64,000 nt of DNA from Bacteroides sp. AN502(2024) (GCF_041227145.1 NZ_JBGFSP010000003.1:1054001-1118000), one strand, 5' to 3'; positions 55,101 to 64,000 are shown, counted from the stretch's first letter. The notes: generated by a model not told the origin, from the letters alone. Numbers and translations: made by a program.

Positions 55101-56225
55101 ATCATCCATAATCACACTACATATTTCATTATGCCTGTCCTGATAATAGCGGTTATAAAACTGAGACCTCAAGTCCGAATACATCACTCCACCGCCATTG
55201 GTGCCAATCCACAAAACACCATTCGGATCATAAAAGGCAGAAATCATCCTAGTTTCAAGATTCCGATGAATTTGCGTATAAGCATAGTTATATATTTCTG
55301 AAGTCAATTCCTCTTTTTTTTCTCCATCCGGCATCAGTAAAGTATAACCGCTCCATGTAGCTGCCAAATAACGGTTATTTCCGATATATATAGTTTCATA
55401 AACATCTGTATGGGAAAGGAGATTTTCCTTCCCCGTTCCACCATAAGAAATACGGTCAATATGTCCCGTGTATGTATGATAACGAATAATTCCTCTTGCC
55501 AACGTCGAAACCCACACAATCCCTTGCCTGCTCAAAACAGAAGTGATTTGCAATGCCTTTCCATTATCCAGTGAGACTTTTTTATATATTTCCGAAGTAT
55601 CCGTACAGAATAAAAACAAATCCCCTTTATTGGTTGTCAACCAAATTCTATCCTTTTTTTCTCCATCATAACAAATAGCACTAAAGAAAGCATTTTGTTC
55701 AGGCAACAAATCGTACTCTTTTTGCAACCCGATACGGACAGTGACCGTATTCCTTTCCGGTTCTACCTGCTCCTCCCATCGGCATAACAACAATCTATTT
55801 CCGATCACTCCCCAAAAAGAAGATTCGTCAACAGGTAATACATGATTGAAAACAAATTTTTCCATTCCGGAAGCAAAAGATACAGGGATAAAAGCTTCCC
55901 GCTTCCGGTTGTAAGCATGAAAAGTTCCATTGGAAACGACCCCCAGATAATCATGAGACAAACGCACGATAACAGCATTCGGAAGATAGCTTTCCTGCGG
56001 CTTGAAATTTCTGACAGTTCTGCCATCATAACGGCTTATCCCGTCATTCGTTCCGAACCACATAAATCCATCATCATCTTTATGTATGGAAGTTATTGTA
56101 TTATCGGCCAAGCCATCCTGCATCGTCAGCAAACGAATGTCTTTATCAAAAAAAGCATGCACAAGATTGATCGGGCAGCTACTTACAATCAAAATAAAAA
56201 GAATTAGATTTAAGTACTTCATCAT
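52131..56225 (-). CDS. Hybrid two-component system regulator (HTCS)
   Basis: 1364 residues, one-protein sensor and regulator. After the signal peptide (1-24), a periplasmic double beta-propeller of Reg_prop repeats (for example DDGFMWFGTNDGISRYDG, MYMDQKGRLWIGTEHGLLLY) spans about 30-700, followed by a Y_Y_Y domain. One membrane segment lies at about 793-813. HisKA has His858 (GVAHELRTPLTLILAPL), HATPase_c spans about 950-1075, the receiver about 1119-1233 with Asp1166 (IISDVMMP), and an AraC-type HTH about 1280-1361 (IQEITEMVGYSDTRTLRKHF). HTCS proteins bind a glycan fragment and switch on their neighbouring locus, here the divergent SusCD/fucosidase/sulfatase genes. Confidence 0.97.
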   Translation of the reverse strand: MMKYLNLILFILIVSSCPINLVHAFFDKDIRLLTMQDGLADNTITSIHKDDDGFMWFGTNDGISRYDGRTVRNFKPQESYLPNAVIVRLSHDYLGVVSNGTFHAYNRKREAFIPVSFASGMEKFVFNHVLPVDESSFWGVIGNRLLLCRWEEQVEPERNTVTVRIGLQKEYDLLPEQNAFFSAICYDGEKKDRIWLTTNKGDLFLFCTDTSEIYKKVSLDNGKALQITSVLSRQGIVWVSTLARGIIRYHTYTGHIDRISYGGTGKENLLSHTDVYETIYIGNNRYLAATWSGYTLLMPDGEKKEELTSEIYNYAYTQIHRNLETRMISAFYDPNGVLWIGTNGGGVMYSDLRSQFYNRYYQDRHNEICSVIMDDERHIWLATFHKGIMRSDTPYIQNGKLRFSAVDVKKENSEETILCALKDSVGNLWFGNKNGMLTVYNTRLGKFINRSLVIDGTVNKSPVWALYMDQKGRLWIGTEHGLLLYEQQTGICVKLPVDRWLNEKGTIWVRALAQTEDGTMWLGTSEQGVCRVVESASGNMAARKGYEQSLKLDYHSVRSLLASSDGNLYVGYTDGFAILSPSQDAISEFYTTADGLCSNFIGCVVEDAKGHIWLGSNSGISRYSRHQHLFYNYYIAGSNRSALFSCGTLFFGNNQSLTYFEPDEIDAWPNNERVLITGLEVDNRSVEIGKEINNQIVLDKMISYTEQVILNHANRDIALIFNNLSYSNEQQKYNYRLLPYQESWLISDDGEKAVYTNLAAGDYVFEVRSIYPDGQAGPVTSLKIVILPHWSNTLIFRIFIFLLVSVGIMYCIRLIKMRQKRLEHEMQMKHELLTVRMEREKEHQIRLERENFFTGVAHELRTPLTLILAPLQELIKQGTVLEPFYKKLQIMYENATSLHTLVDHLLYVQKIEAGMVKLQLSESDLVQVIKSVSEPFRQMAEIRGLRFEVNLPERKLMYWIDRPKIASAIQNLLSNAFKYTSSGGSVSLSVSRMLKDGQGYCQIVVSDTGTGIPVDLQKHVFESFITGENVPEMSTKIGVGLHIVKNTIDLHHGLVTLESMPGEGSTFVLYIPDGKEHFAKDAYEIVDCQQEHTTQNNEQESSSLKPGIGMQETVAPKGLLIIEDNEDVREYIRSLFVSKYMVYEAGNGEEGVRMAKEKLPDLIISDVMMPVKDGFTCCEEIRSQQETAHIPILMLTAKAEDADILQGSRSGADDYMMKPFNPEVLKAKVDNLILQREQLKRIYTKALMLKQKSEEREPEDAFLLQLVHVIEANIPNENFNVKMLAEQLNMSQPTLYRKVKQRSDLSVIDMIRSIRISKAASLILENRYSIQEITEMVGYSDTRTLRKHFTEHFGVSPSKYMGEI

Positions 56226-56355
56226 TTTTTGTTTTGATGCAAATAAACCAACTTATAACCGAATACACAAAAAAAAGTTATAAAGAAATGATGTTTGAAT
56301 TAAACATGTATACTAAATGAAAAGAATATGCATATTCTGGAAATCCTTATTCGCG

Positions 56356-56363
56356 TACTTTTG
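56356..56363 (+). promoter_or_regulatory. -7 promoter element of the SusC-led PUL operon
   Basis: TACTTTTG fits TAnnTTTG, 20 bp before the ATG at 56384. It lies in the 158-bp divergent region shared with the HTCS gene, where the HTCS protein would be expected to bind. Confidence 0.6.
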
Positions 56364-56383
56364 CACTATAGTATAACAACCTC

Positions 56384-59300
56384 ATGTTTAACTTTAATCA
56401 AAATGCAATGAGAAGACTTAAATCATTACTCTCCATGTTGTTGCTCAGCATTAATATCATGTATGCGCAGCAAATCAACATTAAAGGTACGGTCACTGAC
56501 AAAAAGCTCAATGAGCCCATAATTGGTGCCAGTGTGATAGTAAAAGGAAGTACCAATGGAACAATTACCGATTTCGATGGTAAGTTTACTCTTTCCAATG
56601 TTCAGGTAGGAAATATGCTGGTCATATCCTATATAGGTTACCAGACTAAAGAGATTAAAATCACTTCTGAAAAACAATATTCTGTTTCCCTGGATGAAGA
56701 TACCCAGACATTAGACGAAGTGGTTGTAGTAGGATTCGGTACCCAGAGAAAAGCCAACCTGACCGATGCCGTAGCAACCGTAGACACTAAAATGCTGAAT
56801 TCACGTCCGGTAACCAACTTAGGACAATCGCTGCAAGGTACAGTTCCCGGTCTAAATCTGTCTGTCGGAAACCGAGGTGGTGAATTAGGACAAACATTGG
56901 ATATCAACATTCGTGGTACTGGTACCATATCACAAGGTTCCAATGCAGCAACTTTAGTGTTAATCGACGGAATTGAGGGGAATATGAACAATCTGAACCC
57001 TGACGATGTAGAGTCTATTTCTGTTTTGAAAGATGCCGCATCAAGTTCCATTTATGGTTCCCGTGCCGCCTTTGGTGTAATCCTGATCACAACCAAAAAA
57101 GGAAAAGCTGGAAAAATAAACGTCACTTACTCTGGAAATGCCCGTTACTATGGTCCCAACCACCTGCCCGACTTAATGAATTCATGGCAGTTTGCCAATT
57201 ATTTCAATGAAGGTAATGCGAACTCAGGCTCCCCCAATCCCATTTTTGACGCAGATACCATGGATCGCATCCAAAAATATATGAACGGAGAAATCAACAC
57301 CAGCACTGTTGCCAATTCTAACGGCAACTGGCAATTCCATGAAAAAGCCAATGACAATGTAAACTGGTACAAAAAACAATATAAATGGTCATGGTCGCAT
57401 GAGCACAATCTGAATATAAGTGGCGGTACTGATAAAAGCCAATATTATGTTTCTGCCAATTATTTAAATCAAGACGGGAATTTACGTTTTGGTGAAGATA
57501 CATATGACCGCATTTCTACAAACGCCAAATTCAATGCACAACCGTACAAATGGTTGGATATTGAGGTTAACACCAAATATGTACATACCGACCTCGACAA
57601 CCCATTCTATACCGACTTGGACGGCTTGCTTTATCATGACATTGTACGTATGTGGCCTACCATGCCATTTGAAGACCCGAACGGACACTATATGCGTAAC
57701 GGCAAATTAGCGCAATTGACGAATGGCAGCCGTTCGAAAACCAGTAATGATAATGTATATCTGCAAGGCCAAATGGTATTTCACCCGATGAAAGGTTGGA
57801 ATATTTATGCAAATGCAGGTTTACGCCTTATCAGCCAATTAAAGAGACAAAATCTGAACAAAGTATATGAATATAATGTAGAGAATGAACCGCTGTTACT
57901 TTCTTATGGTTCAAATTACACTGCGGGACAAACCGGTGCCATGCAGCATTGGACAAAAGCCAATCATCTGACTACCAGTTTATATACTGATTATTCATTC
58001 TCTATCGACCAGCACATGTTTAAATTCATGGCCGGTGTCAATACAGAAAAATACAACAATCGCTATCTATCAGTCAAACGTATGGACCTGATATCGGAAA
58101 ATGTTCCGGAAATCGGTTCAGCTACCGGAGAGGATGTTATCAATGAAGCAAGTGCATATTCGTGGGCGACGGCAGGTTTCTTCGGTCGTATCAACTACGA
58201 TTACTCTAACAAATATTTTTTTGCGGCAAACTTACGCTATGACGGTTCTTCACGTTTCCTGCGCAAAGATCGCTGGGGAGTGTTCGGCTCTTTCTCTTTA
58301 GGCTGGAATATAGCTGCCGAGGAGTTCTTTTCTGTAAACAAAGACATCATTAACCAATTAAAACCACGTTTCTCCTGGGGTACATTAGGAAATCAAAATA
58401 CAAAATCATATTATCCGATGTACTTATTACAGACCGTCAAAGTGAACGGTGGAAGTTGGTTAATGGGAGATTCCAAACCGTCTGTTGCAAATGTTCCGGG
58501 AACAATCAGCAGTTCTCTGACTTGGGAGACCGTTAAATCACTGAATGTAGGTTTCGACTTGGGTATGCTCCGCAACCGTCTTACAGTCAACTTCGATTAC
58601 TTTGTCCGTAAAACACTTGACATGGTAGGTCCCGCATCTGAAATAGCAGGCATCTATGGAACAGGTATGCCACAAACCAACAATACCAATCTCCGCACAA
58701 AAGGTTGGGAACTGGCAGTAGCATGGCGCGACCAAATAGGGCAAGTCAACTATAACGTAGGATTCAACATTGCCGACTCACGTTCTTTCGTAGACAAATA
58801 TCCCAATGCGGACAAATCGATCAAGACCTATTATGAAGGACAGGAACTGGGAGAAATCTGGGGATATGTAACTCATGGCATTGCCAAAAGCCAAGCAGAA
58901 ATGGATGAATGGACAGCCAAGAACAATCCTTCCTGGGGTTCAGGCTGGGGTGAAGGTGACATCATGTACACCGACTTGAATAATGATAACGTAATTAATG
59001 AAGGAGCCAATACCGTAGATGACCCGGGCGACCGTAAAATTATCGGTAACTACACTCCTCGTTTCCGTTTCGGAGTCAATCTGGGACTAGAATGGAAAGG
59101 ATTGGATTTCAGTATGTTCTGGCAGGGAGTGGCCAAACGGGACTTGGCCTTGACAGGAGCTATGTTTTGGGGACTTTCCGGTGGTGAATGGCAATCAACA
59201 GGTTTCAAAGAACATTTGGATTATTACCGTCCGGAAAATACAAACTCTGTATTCGGTCCCAATACAGACGCCTATTTCCCCAGAATTTACATGGGCAAAG

Positions 59301-59578
59301 ATATGAACCAAAAAGTACAGACCCGCTACTTGCAAAATGGTGCCTATGCACGTCTTAAAAATATTCAAATAGGATATACATTGCCTAAGCAGATTATCAA
59401 CAAACTATGTATGCAGAATCTCCGTGTATTTGTCAGCGCCGAAAATGTATTGACCATCAGCAGTTTGCCAGGAGGATTTGATCCGGAAACAACTTATTCT
59501 GTCTATGGAGATGAATTTTCCGGTAAGACATATCCGCTCCAAAGCACAATTTCATTTGGTATTAATGCAACATTCTAA
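56384..59578 (+). CDS. SusC-family TonB-dependent transporter (HTCS-regulated PUL)
   Basis: 1064 residues. The signal peptide ends near IMYAQQ. A carboxypeptidase-regulatory-like domain (about 30-110, IKGTVTDKKLNEPIIGASVI) leads to the TonB-box-like DEVVVVGFGTQRKANLTDAV, the plug (LNPDDVESISVLKDAASSSI) and a barrel ending STISFGINATF. Unlike the transporter at 31884 it has no STN domain, which fits HTCS rather than sigma/anti-sigma control. A second in-frame ATG at 56408 (MRRLKSLLSMLLL) gives a better signal peptide and may be the real start. Confidence 0.96.
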   Translation: MFNFNQNAMRRLKSLLSMLLLSINIMYAQQINIKGTVTDKKLNEPIIGASVIVKGSTNGTITDFDGKFTLSNVQVGNMLVISYIGYQTKEIKITSEKQYSVSLDEDTQTLDEVVVVGFGTQRKANLTDAVATVDTKMLNSRPVTNLGQSLQGTVPGLNLSVGNRGGELGQTLDINIRGTGTISQGSNAATLVLIDGIEGNMNNLNPDDVESISVLKDAASSSIYGSRAAFGVILITTKKGKAGKINVTYSGNARYYGPNHLPDLMNSWQFANYFNEGNANSGSPNPIFDADTMDRIQKYMNGEINTSTVANSNGNWQFHEKANDNVNWYKKQYKWSWSHEHNLNISGGTDKSQYYVSANYLNQDGNLRFGEDTYDRISTNAKFNAQPYKWLDIEVNTKYVHTDLDNPFYTDLDGLLYHDIVRMWPTMPFEDPNGHYMRNGKLAQLTNGSRSKTSNDNVYLQGQMVFHPMKGWNIYANAGLRLISQLKRQNLNKVYEYNVENEPLLLSYGSNYTAGQTGAMQHWTKANHLTTSLYTDYSFSIDQHMFKFMAGVNTEKYNNRYLSVKRMDLISENVPEIGSATGEDVINEASAYSWATAGFFGRINYDYSNKYFFAANLRYDGSSRFLRKDRWGVFGSFSLGWNIAAEEFFSVNKDIINQLKPRFSWGTLGNQNTKSYYPMYLLQTVKVNGGSWLMGDSKPSVANVPGTISSSLTWETVKSLNVGFDLGMLRNRLTVNFDYFVRKTLDMVGPASEIAGIYGTGMPQTNNTNLRTKGWELAVAWRDQIGQVNYNVGFNIADSRSFVDKYPNADKSIKTYYEGQELGEIWGYVTHGIAKSQAEMDEWTAKNNPSWGSGWGEGDIMYTDLNNDNVINEGANTVDDPGDRKIIGNYTPRFRFGVNLGLEWKGLDFSMFWQGVAKRDLALTGAMFWGLSGGEWQSTGFKEHLDYYRPENTNSVFGPNTDAYFPRIYMGKDMNQKVQTRYLQNGAYARLKNIQIGYTLPKQIINKLCMQNLRVFVSAENVLTISSLPGGFDPETTYSVYGDEFSGKTYPLQSTISFGINATF

Positions 59579-59593
59579 ACAATCAGAACATAT

Positions 59594-61642
59594 ATGAAAA
59601 AGATATTATTATATACATTCATGGTCGCATCAGGCATATTTGCCTCATGTAACGATTATCTGGACTGTGAACCAATTACAAATGTTAGTACAACAGTCTA
59701 TCTTTATTCCGAATCAGACCTAGCCGCTTATGCAGCTAAATTCTATAATGACAGCGAAAATGAAAATAATGACGAATATGGAAACATTCTCCCGTCACAT
59801 GGTTCAGGCAGTTATAACATGGGACTCTTTGATGATGACAACGGGACTGACAACCAAACAGCCGACACGCCCAACAAATTACTTGTAAAGGGACAGTCCT
59901 ATGTTGGTGACGAGAATCTTTGGTATAAATACTTCCGAAAGATTCGTGCAACCAATTATTTCCTACAGAGTGTGCCCCAACGTTTTGAGAATGGAGAAAT
60001 CACGGGTAATGATGCCAATATCAAACATTATATCGGTGAGGTCTACTTTTTCCGTGCCTATATTTATTTTATGGCATTGCAAAATCTAGGAGATTTCCCT
60101 ATTATAAAAGAAGTGATAGCCGATGATTATGATGTTGTACGTGAAGCATCCAAACGCCGGCCACGTAACGAGGTAGCCCGTTTCATTCTTTCTGACCTGG
60201 ACAATGCCTACAACTACATGTTGCCCACCGCTCCTGTAACCAACCGCCTGAATCGGGATTGTGCAGCCTTGGTAAAAAGCCGCGTAGCCTTATTTGAAGG
60301 CACCTGGGAAAAATACCATAAAGGTACTGAGTTTGTTCCCGGTGGTCCCGGCTGGCCCGGTGCAACGATGGATTATCTGAAAGACTTCCACATCAACATT
60401 GATTCCGAAATCAGATACTTTCTGGAGCAGGCTGTCGAAGCCGCCGACATCGTGGCCAAAGCTCATCCTATATTAAACAACAATTATGCGGCAATGTTCA
60501 ACTCCGTAGATTTGAGTGGAATGAATGAAGTTTTGTTATGGCGCAAATATAGTTTGAGTTCTGAAGCAACTTCCTATCATTTTGTAGTAAGTTATCTACA
60601 GCGTAACGGTGGCGGTAATGTTGCTTTCACACGTTCAATGGTAGACTCCTACCTGATGAAAAACGGTTTGCCGATTTATGCCGACAATTCCGACTATCAA
60701 GGTGACGGTTCTTACGAAGAGCTATTCGCCAACAGAGATCCCCGCATGGATCAAACCATCCTTAAAACCGGGGATCTCTTATCTGACAGTCCCAACTTGG
60801 TAGAGTACATAAAAAATGACGGTAAAGGTTATTTCTATCGGGCTCCAATTTTCGAAGGACAGATTGAAAACAGCAATGCTACCGGTTACTCTCTCCGCAA
60901 AGGCTTAAATACTTCCGGAAGCATGCAGGCAACTAAAGAGTCTTACACCGGATGTCCCATATTCCGTGCGGCGGAAGCTTATCTGAATTATCTGGAGGCA
61001 TACTATGAATTACATGGAAATTTGCAGGGCAACTGTGACACTTATTGGAAAGCTCTCCGTACCCGTGCCGGTGTAGATACAGACTATCAGAAGACAATTG
61101 ACAATACCATCATGGAAAAAGAAAAAAATGACTGGGGAAGTTATTCCACCGGAACTCAAGTGAATGCAACATTATACAATATCCGTCGTGAACGTCGAAT
61201 AGAATTGGCTGCCGAAGGACATCGCATGAATGACTTAAAACGTTGGAGAGCTCTTGACCAAGTACAGAATGTACACATTCAGGGATGTAATTTCTGGGAA
61301 AGCATTTACCAGCTGTACACAAATCCGCAACCCGAAGACGCGGCTTCCACACTTGCAAAAATGACATTGACAGAATACGGAACTACGGAAGAGACCGCCA
61401 ACGTTTCATCACGTAATGACCAATACGCAGAAGGAAAATATTTATTACCTTACCGTAAAAATAAAGCAAATATAGGATTTGACGGGCTTAACTGGAATAC
61501 CGCCAAATACTTGTACCCAATAAGCAACCGGGAATTCCGCTTAACGACCGCAGTAGCCGGTTCTGGCGACTTTGACAGTTCCAGTATCTATCAAAATCCT
61601 GGATGGAGCAAGAATGACGGTACATTGCCTGTAGGCGATTAG
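59594..61642 (+). CDS. SusD-family glycan-binding lipoprotein
   Basis: 682 residues. The lipoprotein signal ends at Cys19 (VASGIFASCNDYLDCEPI). SusD features are YIGEVYFFRAYIYFMALQNL, RFILSDLDNAYNYMLPTAP, IFRAAEAYLNYLEAYYE and the C-terminal RRERRIELAAEGHRMNDLKR followed by WRALDQV. It is longer than many SusD proteins, a subgroup commonly paired with SusC in host-glycan loci. It lies 15 bp after susC. It binds glycan at the cell surface and delivers it to SusC. Confidence 0.95.
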   Translation: MKKILLYTFMVASGIFASCNDYLDCEPITNVSTTVYLYSESDLAAYAAKFYNDSENENNDEYGNILPSHGSGSYNMGLFDDDNGTDNQTADTPNKLLVKGQSYVGDENLWYKYFRKIRATNYFLQSVPQRFENGEITGNDANIKHYIGEVYFFRAYIYFMALQNLGDFPIIKEVIADDYDVVREASKRRPRNEVARFILSDLDNAYNYMLPTAPVTNRLNRDCAALVKSRVALFEGTWEKYHKGTEFVPGGPGWPGATMDYLKDFHINIDSEIRYFLEQAVEAADIVAKAHPILNNNYAAMFNSVDLSGMNEVLLWRKYSLSSEATSYHFVVSYLQRNGGGNVAFTRSMVDSYLMKNGLPIYADNSDYQGDGSYEELFANRDPRMDQTILKTGDLLSDSPNLVEYIKNDGKGYFYRAPIFEGQIENSNATGYSLRKGLNTSGSMQATKESYTGCPIFRAAEAYLNYLEAYYELHGNLQGNCDTYWKALRTRAGVDTDYQKTIDNTIMEKEKNDWGSYSTGTQVNATLYNIRRERRIELAAEGHRMNDLKRWRALDQVQNVHIQGCNFWESIYQLYTNPQPEDAASTLAKMTLTEYGTTEETANVSSRNDQYAEGKYLLPYRKNKANIGFDGLNWNTAKYLYPISNREFRLTTAVAGSGDFDSSSIYQNPGWSKNDGTLPVGD

Positions 61643-61792
61643 AAGACAGGTCAGTTTTCTGCTAATGGCAAAGAGTACCGACCTTTGCAGCAGTATCAGG
61701 GAGGAAAAAGTTGTCTTTCACCAAAATAACTTTACCTCCCTACTACCATACATGAAATAATATATGTATCTTTACCCATTATAAACGTCGCC

Positions 61793-62014
61793 ATGCAAAA
61801 GATAATTTACCCTTTGGAATCTATCAGCGGAGCTATATTTTCGTCGCTGTCTGTTATTGCCCAGCCAACTCCTAATCTTCTTTTCATCATGGCTGATCAA
61901 TATCAGGGTATAGGAAAGATGCTCCCCAAGCAAAGCGGGCAATTCTACAAACAATTAAAAACATGGTTAAACCAGACTCATGATCCAATTGCCAATTATC
62001 TGACCACACAATAA
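61793..62014 (+). pseudogene. Sulfatase remnant (both ends kept, centre deleted)
   Basis: A 73-codon frame joins two ends of an arylsulfatase-like protein: an N-terminal part with TPNLLFIMADQYQG (the conserved first strand with a metal-binding Asp) and a C-terminal part with FYKQLKTWLNQTHDPIANYL. The roughly 400 residues between them, including the formylglycine site, are missing. The join is in frame. It lies 150 bp after susD and 8 bp before the fucosidase gene. Either a scar or, less likely, a small expressed peptide. Confidence 0.65.
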
Positions 62015-62022
62015 ATGTCTAT

Positions 62023-63405
62023 ATGAAGAAGCTATACTCTTTTTTTCTTTTAATCATTTGTTCAATCTATATTCTTGCACAAGAACAGATTATCCCTGTT
62101 CCCAAGCCTCATCAGCTAAAATGGCATGAAGCCGAACTGGGAGCTGTATTCCACTACGACCTTCATGTATTTGACAACATCCGCTATGGACAAGGTAATA
62201 ACCGTATCAGCCCCATAGAAGATTATAACATTTTCAACCCTACCAAGCTGAATACCGACCAATGGGTGGAAGCAGCCAAAGCGGCGGGATGTAAGTTCGC
62301 CGTACTGACAGCCACTCACGAAACAGGCTTCGGACTTTGGCAAAGCGACATCAATCCTTACTGCCTGAAAGCAGTAAAATGGCGTGATGGGAAAGGAGAC
62401 ATTGTACATGACTTCGTCACCTCCTGTCGCAAGTACGGGTTACAACCAGGGATTTATATAGGAATCCGCTGGAATTCATTATTAGGTATCCACAATTTTA
62501 AGGCAGAAGGCGAAGACGAATTTGCCCGTAATCGCCAGATATGGTATAAAAAGTATTGTGAAAAGATGGTTGCAGAACTTTGCACCCGCTATGGAGACCT
62601 ATATATGATATGGTTTGACGGAGGAGCTGATGATCCACGCGGTGACGGTCCGGATGTAGAACCCATCGTCAACAAATACCAACCTGAATGTCTCTTCTAT
62701 CACAACGTTGATCGTGCGGATTTCCGTTGGGGCGGTTCCGAAACAGGCACAGTAGCATACCCCTGCTGGTCTACTTTTCCTTATCCGTATAGCCACAGTA
62801 ATGCTACCGAACCGGCATGCGACCACAACTTGCTACTCAAACACGGTGATAAAGACGGTAAATACTGGGTGCCTGCTATGGCTGATTCTCCACTGCGTGG
62901 AGCTAACGGGCGTCATGAATGGTTTTGGGAACCGGACGACGATGATAACATTTATCCCCTGACGACACTTATGACCATGTACAAAAAATCTGTCGGACGA
63001 AATGCCACACTGATTCTTGGCCTGACTCCCGATCCTACCGGACTAATTCCGCAGGGAGACGTTGAACGTCTCAAAGAGTTTGGGAATGAAATCAACCGAC
63101 ATTTCTCCTCCCCGATAGCGTACACTTCAGGACAAAAGAAAAGTTTACTTTTGGAGATGAAGCAAAAGCAACCGATTAACTATTGCATCATTCAAGAAAA
63201 TATAAAGAAAGGAGAACGTATCCGGCGGTATAAGATAGAAGCCAGAGTAGATGGCAAGTGGAAAACCGTCTGCCAAGGTGAGTCAGTAGGGCACAAACGC
63301 ATTGAGGAATTCACTCCGATAGAAACAAATACATTGAAACTGACCATAACCGAATCCATTGCACCACCGGATATTATCAATTTCAGTGCATATTCTGTTG
63401 AATAA
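62023..63405 (+). CDS. GH29 alpha-L-fucosidase
   Basis: 460 residues with a signal peptide (1-20, IICSIYILAQ). The GH29 barrel is clear: WHEAELGAVFHYDLHVF near the start, CKFAVLTATHETGFGLW, and the nucleophile Asp199 in LYMIWFDGGADDP. A short C-terminal beta region follows from about 365. It removes terminal alpha-linked L-fucose. The acid/base residue is not certain from sequence; the HEWFWEPDDDD segment is a candidate region. It is transcribed with SusCD and the flanking sulfatase genes. Confidence 0.92.
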   Translation: MKKLYSFFLLIICSIYILAQEQIIPVPKPHQLKWHEAELGAVFHYDLHVFDNIRYGQGNNRISPIEDYNIFNPTKLNTDQWVEAAKAAGCKFAVLTATHETGFGLWQSDINPYCLKAVKWRDGKGDIVHDFVTSCRKYGLQPGIYIGIRWNSLLGIHNFKAEGEDEFARNRQIWYKKYCEKMVAELCTRYGDLYMIWFDGGADDPRGDGPDVEPIVNKYQPECLFYHNVDRADFRWGGSETGTVAYPCWSTFPYPYSHSNATEPACDHNLLLKHGDKDGKYWVPAMADSPLRGANGRHEWFWEPDDDDNIYPLTTLMTMYKKSVGRNATLILGLTPDPTGLIPQGDVERLKEFGNEINRHFSSPIAYTSGQKKSLLLEMKQKQPINYCIIQENIKKGERIRRYKIEARVDGKWKTVCQGESVGHKRIEEFTPIETNTLKLTITESIAPPDIINFSAYSVE

Positions 63406-63456
63406 ACAAATTTCAAGAGTTAAACAGTCAAGAATACATAAAGATAGCATTAAAAA

Positions 63457-64000
63457 ATGACCTCCATGAATAAAAAAACATTATTACCCCTTGCACTTAT
63501 ACCACTCGCAGCAACCAAGCTGCAGGCACAAAGCAATATGCAAATAGAACGTGTGGACAAACGTCCGAATATCATTCTCTTTATGGTAGACGATATGGGA
63601 TGGCAGGATACTTCACTCCCATTTTGGACACAGAAGACACACTATAACGAATTGTATGAGACCCCCAATATGGAGCGGTTAGCAAAACAGGGAATGATGT
63701 TTACTCAAGCGTATGCCAGCAGTATCAGTTCTCCTACCCGGTGCAGCCTCATCACTGGAACAAACGCCGCACGCCACCGAGTAACTAACTGGACGCTACA
63801 AAAGAATAGGATGACAGACCGTAAAGACAGCCTTCTGGCAGTCCCCGACTGGAATTACAATGGAGTAAGTCAAGTGTCCGGCACTAATCATACTTTCGTA
63901 GGAACCTCCTTCGTACAACTGTTGAAAAACAGCGGTTATCATACCATACATTGTGGGAAAGCCCATTTCGGAGCGATAGATACTCCAGGGGAAGACCCGC
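63457..64000 (+). CDS. Sulfatase, serine-type formylglycine site (cut by window edge)
   Basis: The first 181 residues are in the window; the frame is open at the edge. A signal peptide (about 4-25, KTLLPLALIPLAATKLQAQ) is followed by RPNIILFMVDDMGWQD with metal-binding Asp45/Asp46, and by the activation motif S-S-P-T-R (Ser91 to Arg95) in ISSPTRCSLITG. Ser at the first position marks the type converted to formylglycine by the anaerobic maturase (anSME). Later HTIHCGKAHFGA supplies the conserved GK.H motif. It removes sulfate esters from a glycan. ATGs at 63457 and 63466 are both possible starts. It is the last visible gene of the PUL. Confidence 0.93.
   Translation, partial: MTSMNKKTLLPLALIPLAATKLQAQSNMQIERVDKRPNIILFMVDDMGWQDTSLPFWTQKTHYNELYETPNMERLAKQGMMFTQAYASSISSPTRCSLITGTNAARHRVTNWTLQKNRMTDRKDSLLAVPDWNYNGVSQVSGTNHTFVGTSFVQLLKNSGYHTIHCGKAHFGAIDTPGEDP

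Noticed and set aside
56226..56383. Invertible promoter before the PUL susC
   Set aside because: No inverted repeat pair of useful length flanks the promoter, and no recombinase gene is near.

Overview
The window reads as a chromosome segment of a gut Bacteroides (phylum Bacteroidota). The evidence is the 16S rRNA sequence, promoters of the Bacteroides sigma-ABfr type (TAnnTTTG near -7, sometimes TTTG near -33), two SusC/SusD pairs, a hybrid two-component regulator, a FecR/ECF pair, a TamB/TamA pair and a GldH lipoprotein. I do not assign a species.

Layout. 1-1372: 5' part of a leftward 16S rRNA gene with its leader and two tandem promoters. 1500-3660: no intact gene; repeat elements (three 22-bp tandem units, a 295-bp imperfect inverted repeat, four 22-bp units ending in a 24-bp palindrome) and relics of an AlbA_2/Schlafen-type gene and of a DUF262 (GmrS-like) gene. 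3669-8279: a leftward oxidoreductase cluster with an AraC regulator at its head, containing a flavodoxin lipoprotein, two related cupins (one fused to a carboxymuconolactone decarboxylase domain), a chimeric acetyltransferase/aldo-keto reductase ORF and remnants of further reductases. 8494-24985: housekeeping genes: metF-holB-ricT-gldH rightward, then purH-mreB-mreC-mreD-mrdA-rodA leftward (elongation machinery), pepO, an ABC-F ATPase and a nucleotidyltransferase.

24986-26977 is an intergenic repeat zone holding a complete IS3-family element (25360-26947) inserted in a 22-bp tandem array with a TTT target duplication. 26978-37335 is a nutrient-uptake locus of the sigma/anti-sigma type: ECF sigma factor (rightward), divergent FecR, SusC with an STN domain, SusD, an unrecognised lipoprotein and two thioredoxin-fold proteins. 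It contains no glycoside hydrolase. 37336-44191 is tamA-like/tamB-like, with tamB split by a one-base change in a G homopolymer. A roughly 630-bp non-coding stretch rich in inverted motifs follows.

44826-50628 is a leftward run (cyclophilin-type PPIase, M16 peptidase, MATE exporter, hybrid histidine kinase) divergent from an NtrC-type response regulator. 52131-64000 is a polysaccharide utilization locus: HTCS regulator (leftward), then SusC, SusD, a sulfatase remnant, a GH29 alpha-L-fucosidase and the start of a serine-type sulfatase. This gene content suggests a fucosylated, sulfated glycan as substrate.

I did not find a clearly new defence or mobile system. The most unusual signals are the recurring 22-bp periodicity in three unrelated repeat arrays, the IS insertion that splits one of them, the repeated reductase loss and gene fusion in the redox cluster, and the tamB homopolymer break.
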